A stretch of DNA of 50,271 nt from a bacterium. GTDB lineage: Bacteria; SM23-31. Location: the NCBI GenBank assembly GCA_028278455.1, contig JANQEH010000164.1:1-50271 (forward strand). The letters run 5' to 3'. Positions 39,217-47,039 of this stretch are shown here, piece by piece. The translations under genes were made by a program, and so were the position numbers. How positions within the stretch are numbered: position 1 is the first letter of the stretch; each line of letters begins with the position of its first letter. Under the pieces are notes generated by a model, which did no database searches, had not been told where the DNA came from, and worked only from the letters and a program-made list of their open reading frames with translations.

Positions 39217-39384
39217 TTAGTCCTCTTCCTCCTCTTCTTCACTTTTCTTTTTCTTTTCGATCTTTTCAAAGAAGACATCCCTGCAGTCCCAGTCGCAGAA
39301 GAAAACATTCCCATCCTTGACAGCTTCTTCCCTGTCTATCTTCTTAAAACAATTAAAGCAATATACCCAGGTTACCGTAGACAT
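39217..39384 (-). CDS. Small zinc-binding protein with acidic tail (55 residues)
   Basis: The minus-strand ATG at 39384 is preceded by AAAGGGTGG, a good ribosome-binding site. The product begins MSTVTWVYCFNCFKKIDREEAV, here split as TWVYCFNCFKK and CDWDCRDVFFEK, with two cysteine pairs (C-x2-C and C-x3-C) that can form a zinc knuckle. It ends in SEEEEEED after a lysine-rich stretch. It is too small for routine gene calls. It is the last host-like gene before the phage operon. Function unknown. Confidence 0.65.
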   Translation of the reverse strand: MSTVTWVYCFNCFKKIDREEAVKDGNVFFCDWDCRDVFFEKIEKKKKSEEEEEED

Positions 39385-39439
39385 TGTCCACCCTTTCAGT
39401 TTTGAGTAAGACAGTTTTACCTAATATACGTTAAAGATG

Positions 39440-39461
39440 TAAAATAATATACATTATTTTA
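39440..39461. promoter_or_regulatory. AT-rich inverted repeat between the zinc protein and the phage operon
   Basis: TAAAATAAT (39440-39448) pairs with ATTATTTTA (39453-39461), loop 4 nt. It lies about 100 bp upstream of the phage-operon promoter and upstream of the divergent zinc-protein gene, so it could be an operator. Confidence 0.35.
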
Positions 39462-39562
39462 TGAGAAAAATCCAAAGCCGGAATTAGAAGAGAGGATTCT
39501 AGACAAAAATTCGCATGCAGGAGTATCTTCAAACTCAGTTTTAACACTGGTTTTAATTGAAT

Positions 39563-39591
39563 TTGATAAAATGTGTTGGTTTCTTTATACT
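39563..39591 (+). promoter_or_regulatory. Sigma70-like promoter of the phage head operon
   Basis: TTGATA (39563-39568), a 17-bp spacer and TATACT (39586-39591) lie 53 bp upstream of the first gene, whose ATG at 39644 has GGAGGG. It would be read by the host polymerase. Confidence 0.65.
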
Positions 39592-39643
39592 ATATGCGAA
39601 TTTTTCAACGATAATTGGGCAGATGTATAAATCGGAGGGTATT

Positions 39644-40054
39644 ATGAATGATCTTAAATCAAAACTGGATGATCTCTTTGAGGCATTCGAAGATGATAAT
39701 CCGGTTAACCTCGATGATCACAAAGACGGGATAGAAAGCTCTCTCAAAAATCTACAGAGTGTCTCGGATAACCTCAAGGCAAGATCAGAGAGACTGACTG
39801 AAACAGAAGAGGAAAATCTTCTATTACGGGAAACAATATCGGACGAGATTTTAACGAGATCGATTCTGCTTGGTAATGTTCATACACAGAAAAAAGAGGA
39901 TTTACTCTCTTTGCCAGCGGTTGAATTGATCAGGAAAAGGATCGAATTGCTTGATGAATTTGACTTAAAATTCGGAAGCATGGGATATGATCCGGGAAAT
40001 CCGTCCAGCGAGAGCCGGATGAATGAAATAGCGGACCTGAGTGATTTCAAGTAG
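39644..40054 (+). CDS. Putative capsid scaffold protein
   Basis: A 136-residue, acidic, largely helical protein (MNDLKSKLDDLFEAFEDD, then SDNLKARSERLTETEEENLLLRE, seen here in two parts). Its coiled-coil character, small size and place directly before decoration and capsid genes fit a scaffold or assembly chaperone, but no sequence family is recognised. ATG 39644 follows GGAGGG; an open frame upstream to 39557 lacks such a site and would extend into the promoter. Confidence 0.5.
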   Translation: MNDLKSKLDDLFEAFEDDNPVNLDDHKDGIESSLKNLQSVSDNLKARSERLTETEEENLLLRETISDEILTRSILLGNVHTQKKEDLLSLPAVELIRKRIELLDEFDLKFGSMGYDPGNPSSESRMNEIADLSDFK

Positions 40055-40094
40055 TTTTACAAAACTATAGTCAATAAACCAAAAGGAGGGGATC

Positions 40095-40487
40095 ATGTCT
40101 ATAGATCCAAGAACTATCGATAATGAGGGACAGGGAATCCTTGTCATACCTTTCAACATCGAAAATGCTTCAACAACCCCGAGTGTCGATGAGTCGGATA
40201 TCGGGAATCCTGTAGCACTTACCAACAATAACGAAATATCCGAAGGAGCCGACGGTGAGGTATTCCTGGGAAAACTTATCGGAATTTCTGATGATGGAAC
40301 AATTGGATTTGTTCAGGTCGGTGGTGTTTGCTCTGACCTTCCATATTCAGGCACAGCTCCCGTTATCGGATGGCCTGTCCAAATGGCCGGGGATGGAGTA
40401 GTTGACAAAGGTATTACAGAGGGTGTCAGAAGGGGAGTAACATTGAGTGTAGATACAACAGCATCTACTTGTGACATTTTACTATAA
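40095..40487 (+). CDS. Capsid decoration protein (DUF2190-like)
   Basis: A 130-residue beta-rich protein. The pattern GNPVALTNNNEISEG, VFLGKLIGISDDGTIGFVQVGG and PVIGWPVQMAG resembles DUF2190 capsid cement proteins, which bind the outside of the HK97-fold shell. An AGGAGGGGATCATG initiation site, shared exactly with the gene at 41714, implies strong translation, as expected for a structural protein. It lies between the scaffold-like and capsid genes. Confidence 0.72.
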   Translation: MSIDPRTIDNEGQGILVIPFNIENASTTPSVDESDIGNPVALTNNNEISEGADGEVFLGKLIGISDDGTIGFVQVGGVCSDLPYSGTAPVIGWPVQMAGDGVVDKGITEGVRRGVTLSVDTTASTCDILL

Positions 40488-40500
40488 AAAGGAGGGAATA

Positions 40501-41565
40501 ATGGATTTACAGAGATCTAAGGATATATCGAAGAAGATCGAGCATCTTTCACGCACGGGCAGTATGGAGCTTTACAACGAGGCGAATGAAAAAAAGATTT
40601 CCATAAGCGCTTTACTTGAAGAAATGGATCCAACGCCTATGGATCCCAAAGGGGATCAGGAATGGCCGCTCGATGCATTTGAAAGGCAGCTTATGCTTTT
40701 CGGGATCCGCTCCGGAGAGTACAATTCTATTACTGTTGAGGAATTATTTGACGGCAGGGGGATGATCCTTGCGCCTGAATGGTTCAGGAGGCAGATTATA
40801 AAGGGTATGCAGCTTTATACTGATGCCGACGATCTGGTGGCGGTTTCATCCAAAGTTAAAGGGCCTTCTTTTCACCCGCTTTATATAGAGAATGTTTCCG
40901 AAAAGGGAAAAAGCCTTTCCGAGATCGGTCAGGGTGCTGATATTCCCAATGTATCTATCCTATACCGTGATAAAACTGTCAGCCTGAGGGATTTCGGCAG
41001 AGCATTCAATTTTTCCTATAAGGTCATACAGCACAGTGACCTTTCTGAATTGAAGGTAGTGTTGTGGTATACGGGGTATAACATTCAGAATGACAAGATA
41101 GGCGCAGTGTATAACTCGGTTATTTCCGGGGACGGTTTGTCTCAACCGGCGGAATCGGTTTCAGCAGGAGCACCAGGATATGCCAATCTCACTTATGCTG
41201 ATCTTGTCGATCTGTTTGTCGCGTTCAGGCCGTTTAAGATGACAAGACTCATAGTCAATACTGCTGTTGAGGCGACCTTACTAAAATTGACGGAATTCAA
41301 GGATCCCCAGGCAGGATTTTCATTTCAGAGGACAGGGGATGTCGTTACTCCCCTGGGCGCTAAGATCGCGGTTTATACCGAAGCGAGCAATAATTACATA
41401 GCTGCTATCGATCACCGGTTTGCGATTAAAAAAGGTTACAACCAGGAGTTGATGATAGAACATGATAAGATCATAGACAGAAAGATCGAACAGGCTGTTG
41501 TCAGCCAGGAACTAGGTTATAGTGTATTTCTTGAGGATGCAAGAAAATACCTAGATATGAGCTGA
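40501..41565 (+). CDS. Phage major capsid protein (HK97 fold)
   Basis: A 354-residue protein. The N-terminal arm (MDLQRSKDISKKIEHLSRT) leads to a body with APEWFRRQIIKGMQLYTDADDL, then segments characteristic of capsid proteins such as RLIVNTAVEATLLKL and DVVTPLGAKIAVYTEA, and a C-terminal AIKKGYNQELMIEHDKII...SQELGYSVF that is common to phage major capsid proteins. ATG 40501 has AAGGAGGGAAT upstream. A separate scaffold gene and a distant prohead protease gene suggest cleavage during maturation, although the cut site cannot be seen. Confidence 0.85.
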   Translation: MDLQRSKDISKKIEHLSRTGSMELYNEANEKKISISALLEEMDPTPMDPKGDQEWPLDAFERQLMLFGIRSGEYNSITVEELFDGRGMILAPEWFRRQIIKGMQLYTDADDLVAVSSKVKGPSFHPLYIENVSEKGKSLSEIGQGADIPNVSILYRDKTVSLRDFGRAFNFSYKVIQHSDLSELKVVLWYTGYNIQNDKIGAVYNSVISGDGLSQPAESVSAGAPGYANLTYADLVDLFVAFRPFKMTRLIVNTAVEATLLKLTEFKDPQAGFSFQRTGDVVTPLGAKIAVYTEASNNYIAAIDHRFAIKKGYNQELMIEHDKIIDRKIEQAVVSQELGYSVFLEDARKYLDMS

Positions 41566-41597
41566 TCCGAAACAGGATTTCAACCGGCAAATTAACA

Positions 41598-41684
41598 GTG
41601 AGGGGATCACCCGGATTGAGTTTCGGACAGCAGATAAACGGAACAGAACAGCTGCTCTGTCCGGCTCGATCCGGATGAACTCAC
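41598..41684 (+). ncRNA. Long structured hairpin between the capsid gene and the next gene
   Basis: Nested arms pair across 87 nt: GTGAG (41598-41602) with CTCAC (41680-41684), CCGGAT-x-GAG (41611-41620) with CTC-x-ATCCGG (41665-41674), and GGACAG-CAG (41625-41633) with CTG-CT-CTGTCC (41652-41662). No T tract follows. It may be an mRNA-processing or stability element or a partial terminator that keeps capsid mRNA abundant. Confidence 0.55.
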
Positions 41685-41713
41685 GATAATCAAAAAAGTT
41701 TCAGGAGGGGATC

Positions 41714-42226
41714 ATGGCGGTACCATCCGGTGAATTCAGAACAATATCAACAACTTTATCAGAGCCAGGTGACAGGACAACTGCGGGAAACACCATTGAT
41801 AATACTACACCTTTGGATTTCGGTTCGGTTAATAATACCGGAGGGAATACTCTTGTCGGCCCGAAGGTGATCTGGTGGAGATGTACAAATCTGGCCGGTT
41901 TTTCTACTATAAGCAATATGAAATTCTGGCTTTCTTCGAACAGCGACCTCAGCGGGACGAATGAGTATTACTGCAACATAACCAATACGTGGACACAGAA
42001 CAAGACTATTGCCCAGGTTGCCAGCGGTTCTCCGGGTCTTCTGCCGCAGAGTGTTCCAAACTCGAATATTGTTAAGATCAACGGGGGAAATATCACTGGG
42101 ACAGGACATTCAGATACAAGCCAGTATATTTACCTCGCCTTTTCAATAGGTTTAGATGAGCCAATTGGAATAAAGGGGGGAGCGGATGGCGGATTTCAGG
42201 TCAGTCTGAAATTTGATTTTGTTTAA
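41714..42226 (+). CDS. Phage structural protein of unknown function, beta-rich
   Basis: A 170-residue protein rich in Ser, Thr, Asn and Gly (for example FGSVNNTGGNTLVG, SNSDLSGTNEYYCN) with no family I recognise. Its composition suggests an all-beta extracellular protein such as a head fibre, decoration or receptor-contacting protein. Its initiation site, AGGAGGGGATCATG, is identical over 14 bases to that of the decoration gene, implying coordinated high expression. It ends 12 bp before the next gene. Confidence 0.5.
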   Translation: MAVPSGEFRTISTTLSEPGDRTTAGNTIDNTTPLDFGSVNNTGGNTLVGPKVIWWRCTNLAGFSTISNMKFWLSSNSDLSGTNEYYCNITNTWTQNKTIAQVASGSPGLLPQSVPNSNIVKINGGNITGTGHSDTSQYIYLAFSIGLDEPIGIKGGADGGFQVSLKFDFV

Positions 42227-42238
42227 AAACCTATCATA

Positions 42239-42577
42239 ATGGATAAAGTTATGGGCTGGAATGTGCGTTTAAGATCTGGGATCATAACCAGACAGGCTGA
42301 TGGATCGAGGTTTACAGATATCGATCTTCATAATATTGATGAGATGTGGCTTGACGGAATGGAAAATATAGTTATAAATAAGATGTACTGTCCCGGTTTC
42401 GTTGAGTTTGTTCAGTTCGAGACGGCATGCACCGTACCGGAAGGTTGTGAAAAGCAGGGGCAGTTCATTGGCTGGACAGACGGCAGGCTGGAATATCTTG
42501 TTGGATACACTAAAGAAATGCATTGTTTTCACCCCGAGAGCAAAGTAAAGAACAACTCTAAATGTGAGGTGATCTAA
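42239..42577 (+). CDS. Small phage-cluster protein of unknown function
   Basis: A 112-residue protein, not recognised. It has a mix of basic and aromatic residues (GWNVRLRSG, LHNIDEMWLDGM, CPGFVEFVQFETAC) and several cysteines. The ATG at 42239 lacks a clear ribosome-binding site and may be read by reinitiation; ATG 42251 is an alternative. Its stop codon overlaps the start of the next gene (TAATG). Confidence 0.45.
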   Translation: MDKVMGWNVRLRSGIITRQADGSRFTDIDLHNIDEMWLDGMENIVINKMYCPGFVEFVQFETACTVPEGCEKQGQFIGWTDGRLEYLVGYTKEMHCFHPESKVKNNSKCEVI

Positions 42578-44166
42578 TGAAGTTCTTCAAAATGTATATA
42601 GCATTAATAATCGTACTAATCCTAATGCTGCTTTTTACCGGACTGGATATGAAGAAGCGCCTGCCTGCTTTTGTCCCTTTTTCCGGGGAGCCCGATATTG
42701 AGTGGCAGTATGGTTCTAATGACGGCCGGGATGCATATATCTACGGTAGAACCGGTTACGAGGACAACAACTACGGAAGCCAGGCTCATCTTGCTGTCAG
42801 GCCTTACAGTGTTAACGGTAAGTTCAGATCGCTGATAAGGTTTGATTCTCTGAAATACAGTATGGATACTGTTACTTACAGCCAGGTAATAGACTCTTCA
42901 TTTCTCAGCTTTGTGATCAAAGACCGCCAGGTATCTGCAGATACCCTTTTTATCACGTCTATATCCTCATTCTGGAATGAGTCTTCAGTTTCCTGGGATT
43001 CTGCAAGGTCGGGTATTCCCTGGTCTACACCAGGAGGAGACTTTGCAGGTCCACCATATATTGATACTGTTTTAGTCGGATCACTTTCAATCGGGGATAC
43101 ATTGAGGTTTAATGTAACGGGTTCTGTCGACAGTATGATAAACGGAGGAGCACCGAATAACGGATGGATAATTTTAGCCGGTAATGAGGCAGTTACTAGT
43201 GCGGAATACCTTGTAGAGGTTTATTCTTCAGATCATAATATTCCGGGTGACAGGCCAAAACTGGAAATATTTTACAGCGATATGAATAAGCCTCACAGTG
43301 TTTCAGCCGATTCACAATTCTACAATGGAGTTATTGTTTCAGGTATAGATATTCTTGGAGGCAAATCATATAAAGCGGTTTTCAGTGATACGGGTTCTGG
43401 AATCTTCGGAGATACCGTAATTACCAACGGTATTAATCCAGATACTCTTTGCGACACGCTTTATTTCGCAGGGTATTATGACTCACTTCTGCAGATCACA
43501 CTTACAGTATGGGATACTAACGGGAACTCATATGAATCGGAGGATAAGGCAGAATTTCATACTTGCGCTCAAAAGATCACTACCGTTACGGCTACTGATA
43601 CAACAGATTCCACAATTACCTTCTTTTTTGGTCCGGACAGCAATCCCTCGACGGTCGAATATCAGCTGTATAACAGCAGTACAAGTTCATTTTTTGATAC
43701 TTCCGGCAAGACTGTTTCGCCGGATTCTTCTTGGTTCAGGAAGACTGACTGGGGTACAGTACAAATTGAGACAAACGTCAATTCCCTTCAGATGATATCT
43801 ATTAATTCGAGGAATTCAGACAAGTTGGAATCAGGGCTGGTTCTAAATGATTCTGTCTGGTCATGGGCACAGGTTCCGGGAATAGACACGGTGTATGCTT
43901 TGAATAAAGATACTATACTACTAATAATCGATCCCAAATTGAATCCAGCATATACATATTTTGCCGTTGAGGATTCTCTTACAGGATTATTCATAGACCT
44001 GGCAGCGCATAATTTCAGGTCTTCAATAATGAAAGCAGATTCATCATGGGCCTGGGGTACTTACACAGAATGGGGGGATTCAACCGGTTATTATATCAAG
44101 GCCGATCCAAAGACAAAATATGTAATCAGGATTTATTCCAAAGACGGTAATAAACGCAAAAAGTAA
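42577..44166 (+). CDS. Membrane-anchored DNRLRE-domain protein with two FN3-like repeats
   Basis: A 529-residue protein. Residues 8-24 form an uncleaved-looking membrane anchor or signal peptide. Residues about 50-233 match a DNRLRE (disaggregatase-related) domain, beginning DAYIYGRTGYEDNNYGS and ending RPKLEIFYSD. Residues 333-415 and 435-525 are two diverged FN3-like repeats that align with each other (STITFFFGPDSNPSTVEYQLYN with TILLIIDPKLNPAYTYFAVED; SSWFRKTDWG with SSWAWGTYTEWG). Such domains are usual on cell surfaces of FCB bacteria and unusual inside a head operon. It could be a displayed adhesin, receptor-binding or host-surface protein. Confidence 0.7.
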   Translation: MKFFKMYIALIIVLILMLLFTGLDMKKRLPAFVPFSGEPDIEWQYGSNDGRDAYIYGRTGYEDNNYGSQAHLAVRPYSVNGKFRSLIRFDSLKYSMDTVTYSQVIDSSFLSFVIKDRQVSADTLFITSISSFWNESSVSWDSARSGIPWSTPGGDFAGPPYIDTVLVGSLSIGDTLRFNVTGSVDSMINGGAPNNGWIILAGNEAVTSAEYLVEVYSSDHNIPGDRPKLEIFYSDMNKPHSVSADSQFYNGVIVSGIDILGGKSYKAVFSDTGSGIFGDTVITNGINPDTLCDTLYFAGYYDSLLQITLTVWDTNGNSYESEDKAEFHTCAQKITTVTATDTTDSTITFFFGPDSNPSTVEYQLYNSSTSSFFDTSGKTVSPDSSWFRKTDWGTVQIETNVNSLQMISINSRNSDKLESGLVLNDSVWSWAQVPGIDTVYALNKDTILLIIDPKLNPAYTYFAVEDSLTGLFIDLAAHNFRSSIMKADSSWAWGTYTEWGDSTGYYIKADPKTKYVIRIYSKDGNKRKK

Positions 44167-44188
44167 AAAAATATTCTGGAGATAAATC

Positions 44189-45187
44189 ATGCCAATACGC
44201 GGTCCGGGAGTAAGCAGGATGGTTCAAACACCATTCGATTCATCTGTTAACATTGTACCTCTTCGGTTCACAGTAAGAAAATGGTACACAAGCGTTGAAA
44301 CGGTCAAGAAGATGTACTCAGTCCTATCCAGGTCTCTTGGGGTGCAGAATGAAGAAGAGATACTAGTGGGGTATTTCGAAAGCGAGCTTGAATTTGGTAA
44401 GATCATAGAGAATTCGGAGAAAGTAAAGATACTGAAAAGGGCCCTGGCCCCGGATACAGTAATTTTCACAGACGGAAACTGGCAGGCACTCTGTCACAAT
44501 GATCTTGTAAAAGGTTCTGTGATTGTAACAGATTCTACTGAAAATGTTGAATGGACTGAAGGTGTTGATTTCGAGATAGATTACACGTCGGGGAAGATCC
44601 GTAGGATCATTTCATCAGTTAAAGGAGGAGATGCTACGGGAGCAGGCGCAGGTGTGAATTCCTCTGTCAATAGCGCTTTATTACAGTTGTCGATTGAGCA
44701 GTCAGTCAAGATCCAATATGAGTACTATTCTGCTAAGATTAAGGATCATGACTATTCGATAAACTATGAAAAGGGGAGTATATCCCGCAAAGACGGAGGT
44801 ACTCTTGTTTCAGGTTCCAAGGTTTATATCGATTACCGTGTGAGTGACCTTATCCGGGATGAGGCGATCGGTCTTGCCATTGACCAGGCTCATACATGGA
44901 TCAATTCACGTATAGGTACAGAATATGAGTCTGTTCGCAGTGAAGATCTTCAATATGCAGAGGCATACTTTGCGCTTCATCTCATTTCAAAGATGAGCGC
45001 AGCCAATCTTGTATTCGAGAAACGCACGGATGATGTCGAAGAAGCTGCAAAAGAGCTTAAGCTGATCTCTGATGATTACCGGGTTATGGCATTGAGCTTT
45101 CTAAAGGATTACTGGAAATTCCCGGTGTCAATCAGCGGAGGAGTTTGTGTTAAAAACAGGACATGGAAAATAGACTTGAATATGTAA
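44189..45187 (+). CDS. Head-tail connector or head-completion-like protein
   Basis: A 332-residue protein with a beta-rich middle (VDFEIDYTSGKIRRI, SINYEKGSISRKDGG) and a helical C-terminus (DEAIGLAIDQAHTWINSRIG, DLQYAEAYFALHLISKM) reminiscent of phage head-completion adaptors. The identification is by shape and position only, directly before the small terminase. GGAG 9 bp upstream supports the start. Confidence 0.5.
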   Translation: MPIRGPGVSRMVQTPFDSSVNIVPLRFTVRKWYTSVETVKKMYSVLSRSLGVQNEEEILVGYFESELEFGKIIENSEKVKILKRALAPDTVIFTDGNWQALCHNDLVKGSVIVTDSTENVEWTEGVDFEIDYTSGKIRRIISSVKGGDATGAGAGVNSSVNSALLQLSIEQSVKIQYEYYSAKIKDHDYSINYEKGSISRKDGGTLVSGSKVYIDYRVSDLIRDEAIGLAIDQAHTWINSRIGTEYESVRSEDLQYAEAYFALHLISKMSAANLVFEKRTDDVEEAAKELKLISDDYRVMALSFLKDYWKFPVSISGGVCVKNRTWKIDLNM

Positions 45188-45211
45188 CCAACTATCTGCG
45201 GGATCAATACT

Positions 45212-45652
45212 ATGACCAATAAAGGAACAACAACTAATAAAAAGCGGGAAAAACTCACAGCAAGGAAAAAACTCTTCATCGAATACCTTTCTGATCCCGG
45301 AGAAAATAAGGAAAAAGATATGTCTCCGGAGGAATTCGCTGAGAAGCACGGTCTTACCGTAGAAACTCTGAATAAATGGAAATCCGATCCTTATATAGTC
45401 CGTTCAGCATTTCAACTGTGTGTTACGAGACTTGGAGCAGAAATACCGAAAGTGCTTAAAATGCTGCTCAGGAAATCACTGGAAAGCAGGGATGTATCAG
45501 CCTGTAAGTTGTTCTTTCAGCAGCTTGACAAGATAACAGAGATTCCGGAAACCGGTGTTACTGTCGACGAAGCTTTGGAGATAGTTAATAAGGTTCTAGC
45601 CGACTCAGGTCCCAGGAATCAGAAAAAAGGAAAAACCGATGATAAGCGCTGA
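45212..45652 (+). CDS. Terminase small subunit, helix-turn-helix type
   Basis: A 146-residue protein. Residues 15-70 (LTARKKLFIEYLSD, PEEFAEKHGLTVETLNKWK) are a helix-turn-helix of the phBC6A51-type used by small terminases to recognise viral DNA. A helical middle should form the oligomer. It overlaps the large terminase by 14 bp, the usual genetic arrangement. Confidence 0.75.
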   Translation: MTNKGTTTNKKREKLTARKKLFIEYLSDPGENKEKDMSPEEFAEKHGLTVETLNKWKSDPYIVRSAFQLCVTRLGAEIPKVLKMLLRKSLESRDVSACKLFFQQLDKITEIPETGVTVDEALEIVNKVLADSGPRNQKKGKTDDKR

Positions 45653-47021
45653 TGATATAGACGAGATTATGAAATGTGTCATATCTCCCTGGTATTTCAT
45701 GGTGAATTATGTGAAGACCTTTGAAAGGGAGAAGGGGGAAGTCTGTTTTCCGAAATACTATTATCTGAAGCAATTATTATATGATTTGCTGTCTGAGAGG
45801 AGACTCGTCATTCTGAAATCAAGGCAGATGCTTGTAACCTGGACATCTGTTGCATTTTGTCTCTGGGAAGCTGTTTTCCGTGGGGATACTGATATACTAT
45901 TCATCTCAAAAAGGGAAGATGACTCCAAGGAAGCAATTAGAAGGATGAAGTTCATATTCGATCGTCTACCTGAGAGTTTCAAACCACGGATCGGAGAAAA
46001 CACCAAGTATGTAATAGAGTTTCCCGGAAGAAATTCAAGATTAATGGCTCTTCCTACTCATCCTAATATAGGCAGAACCTTTGCTCCGACAAGGATAATC
46101 TGGGACGAGATGGCATGTACACCTTATGATAGAGAAATATACGGATCACTTCAGCCGAGTCTTGACGGCGGCGGATTCTTTGTCGGGATCTCCACCAGCC
46201 AGGGGCCTTTGACAAAACACGCAGAATTATATATGAATGCCGGGACAATGGGATTCGTAAAAAGAGAAATTCATTACAGCCGGCACCCTCTTAAAGATAA
46301 GTCATGGAGTGCAAATGCACGAAAGGGAATGAGTGATGAACAGTGGAACATGGAGCAGGAAATGTCCCTTTCTATCGGGGGTAAACGGGTTTATGCTACC
46401 TTTCAGCAGCAGACTCATGTCATTAGTAGTTACCAACCGTTAAAAGGATCGCATATTTACAGGACTATTGATTTCGGCTACCACACACCTGTAGTTCTAT
46501 GGGGACAGGTATGTTCCGGTAAGCTGACGGTTTTTGCAGAATGGGTGGGAGAGGATGCTACTATATCCGAGATGGTAAATGCTATCATTGATAAAGACGA
46601 TCATCTTGGATTATCCGAGGACAATATAAGTATGACCTTCTGCGATCCGGCTGGTGAAGCGCAGACAGACCATGGGATATCGTCAGTGGACCGGCTTAAA
46701 ACGGAGTATTATTCTAATACGGGTAGTGAGATAAAGATTAAATTCAGGAGGAGCAGCCTGATGGCAGGCGTGGACATTGTCAGGGAGAAGCTGAAAAATG
46801 CTGCGGGAGAAATTAAACTGTTTGTTGATTCGAGCTGCTCGAGGACTATCGCGGATTTCGGGAGATACATTAAGAAGAAAGATAGCGAAGAACCCAAAAA
46901 GGATGGTGTATCCGATCATACAATGGATGCTCTGAGGTACCTTGCTGTCAACCTGTTTCAGAGACATTCACATTCTGACAGGAAAATCATTAATCCAAGG
47001 ATAACAGGTATAACACGATAA
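45639..47021 (+). CDS. Terminase large subunit (packaging ATPase and nuclease)
   Basis: A 460-residue protein. Residues 56-68 (VILKSRQMLVTWT) are the divergent Walker A, with Lys60 and Arg62 as in many TerL; RIIWDEMA (Asp156-Glu157) is Walker B; GISTSQG (184-189) is the coupling motif. The RNase-H-like nuclease has Asp278 (TIDFGYH), Asp336 (FCDPAG) and Asp426/Asp430 (SDHTMDALRY). It would pump DNA into the prohead through the portal and cut it. Normal length. Confidence 0.9.
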   Translation: MISADDIDEIMKCVISPWYFMVNYVKTFEREKGEVCFPKYYYLKQLLYDLLSERRLVILKSRQMLVTWTSVAFCLWEAVFRGDTDILFISKREDDSKEAIRRMKFIFDRLPESFKPRIGENTKYVIEFPGRNSRLMALPTHPNIGRTFAPTRIIWDEMACTPYDREIYGSLQPSLDGGGFFVGISTSQGPLTKHAELYMNAGTMGFVKREIHYSRHPLKDKSWSANARKGMSDEQWNMEQEMSLSIGGKRVYATFQQQTHVISSYQPLKGSHIYRTIDFGYHTPVVLWGQVCSGKLTVFAEWVGEDATISEMVNAIIDKDDHLGLSEDNISMTFCDPAGEAQTDHGISSVDRLKTEYYSNTGSEIKIKFRRSSLMAGVDIVREKLKNAAGEIKLFVDSSCSRTIADFGRYIKKKDSEEPKKDGVSDHTMDALRYLAVNLFQRHSHSDRKIINPRITGITR

Positions 47022-47039
47022 ACTAAATGGAAGAATATC

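Noticed and set aside
39040-39405. Plus-strand open frame of 121 codons
   Set aside because: Low-complexity (Leu/Phe-rich) composition, no ribosome-binding site, and antisense to a better-supported 55-residue zinc-binding gene.
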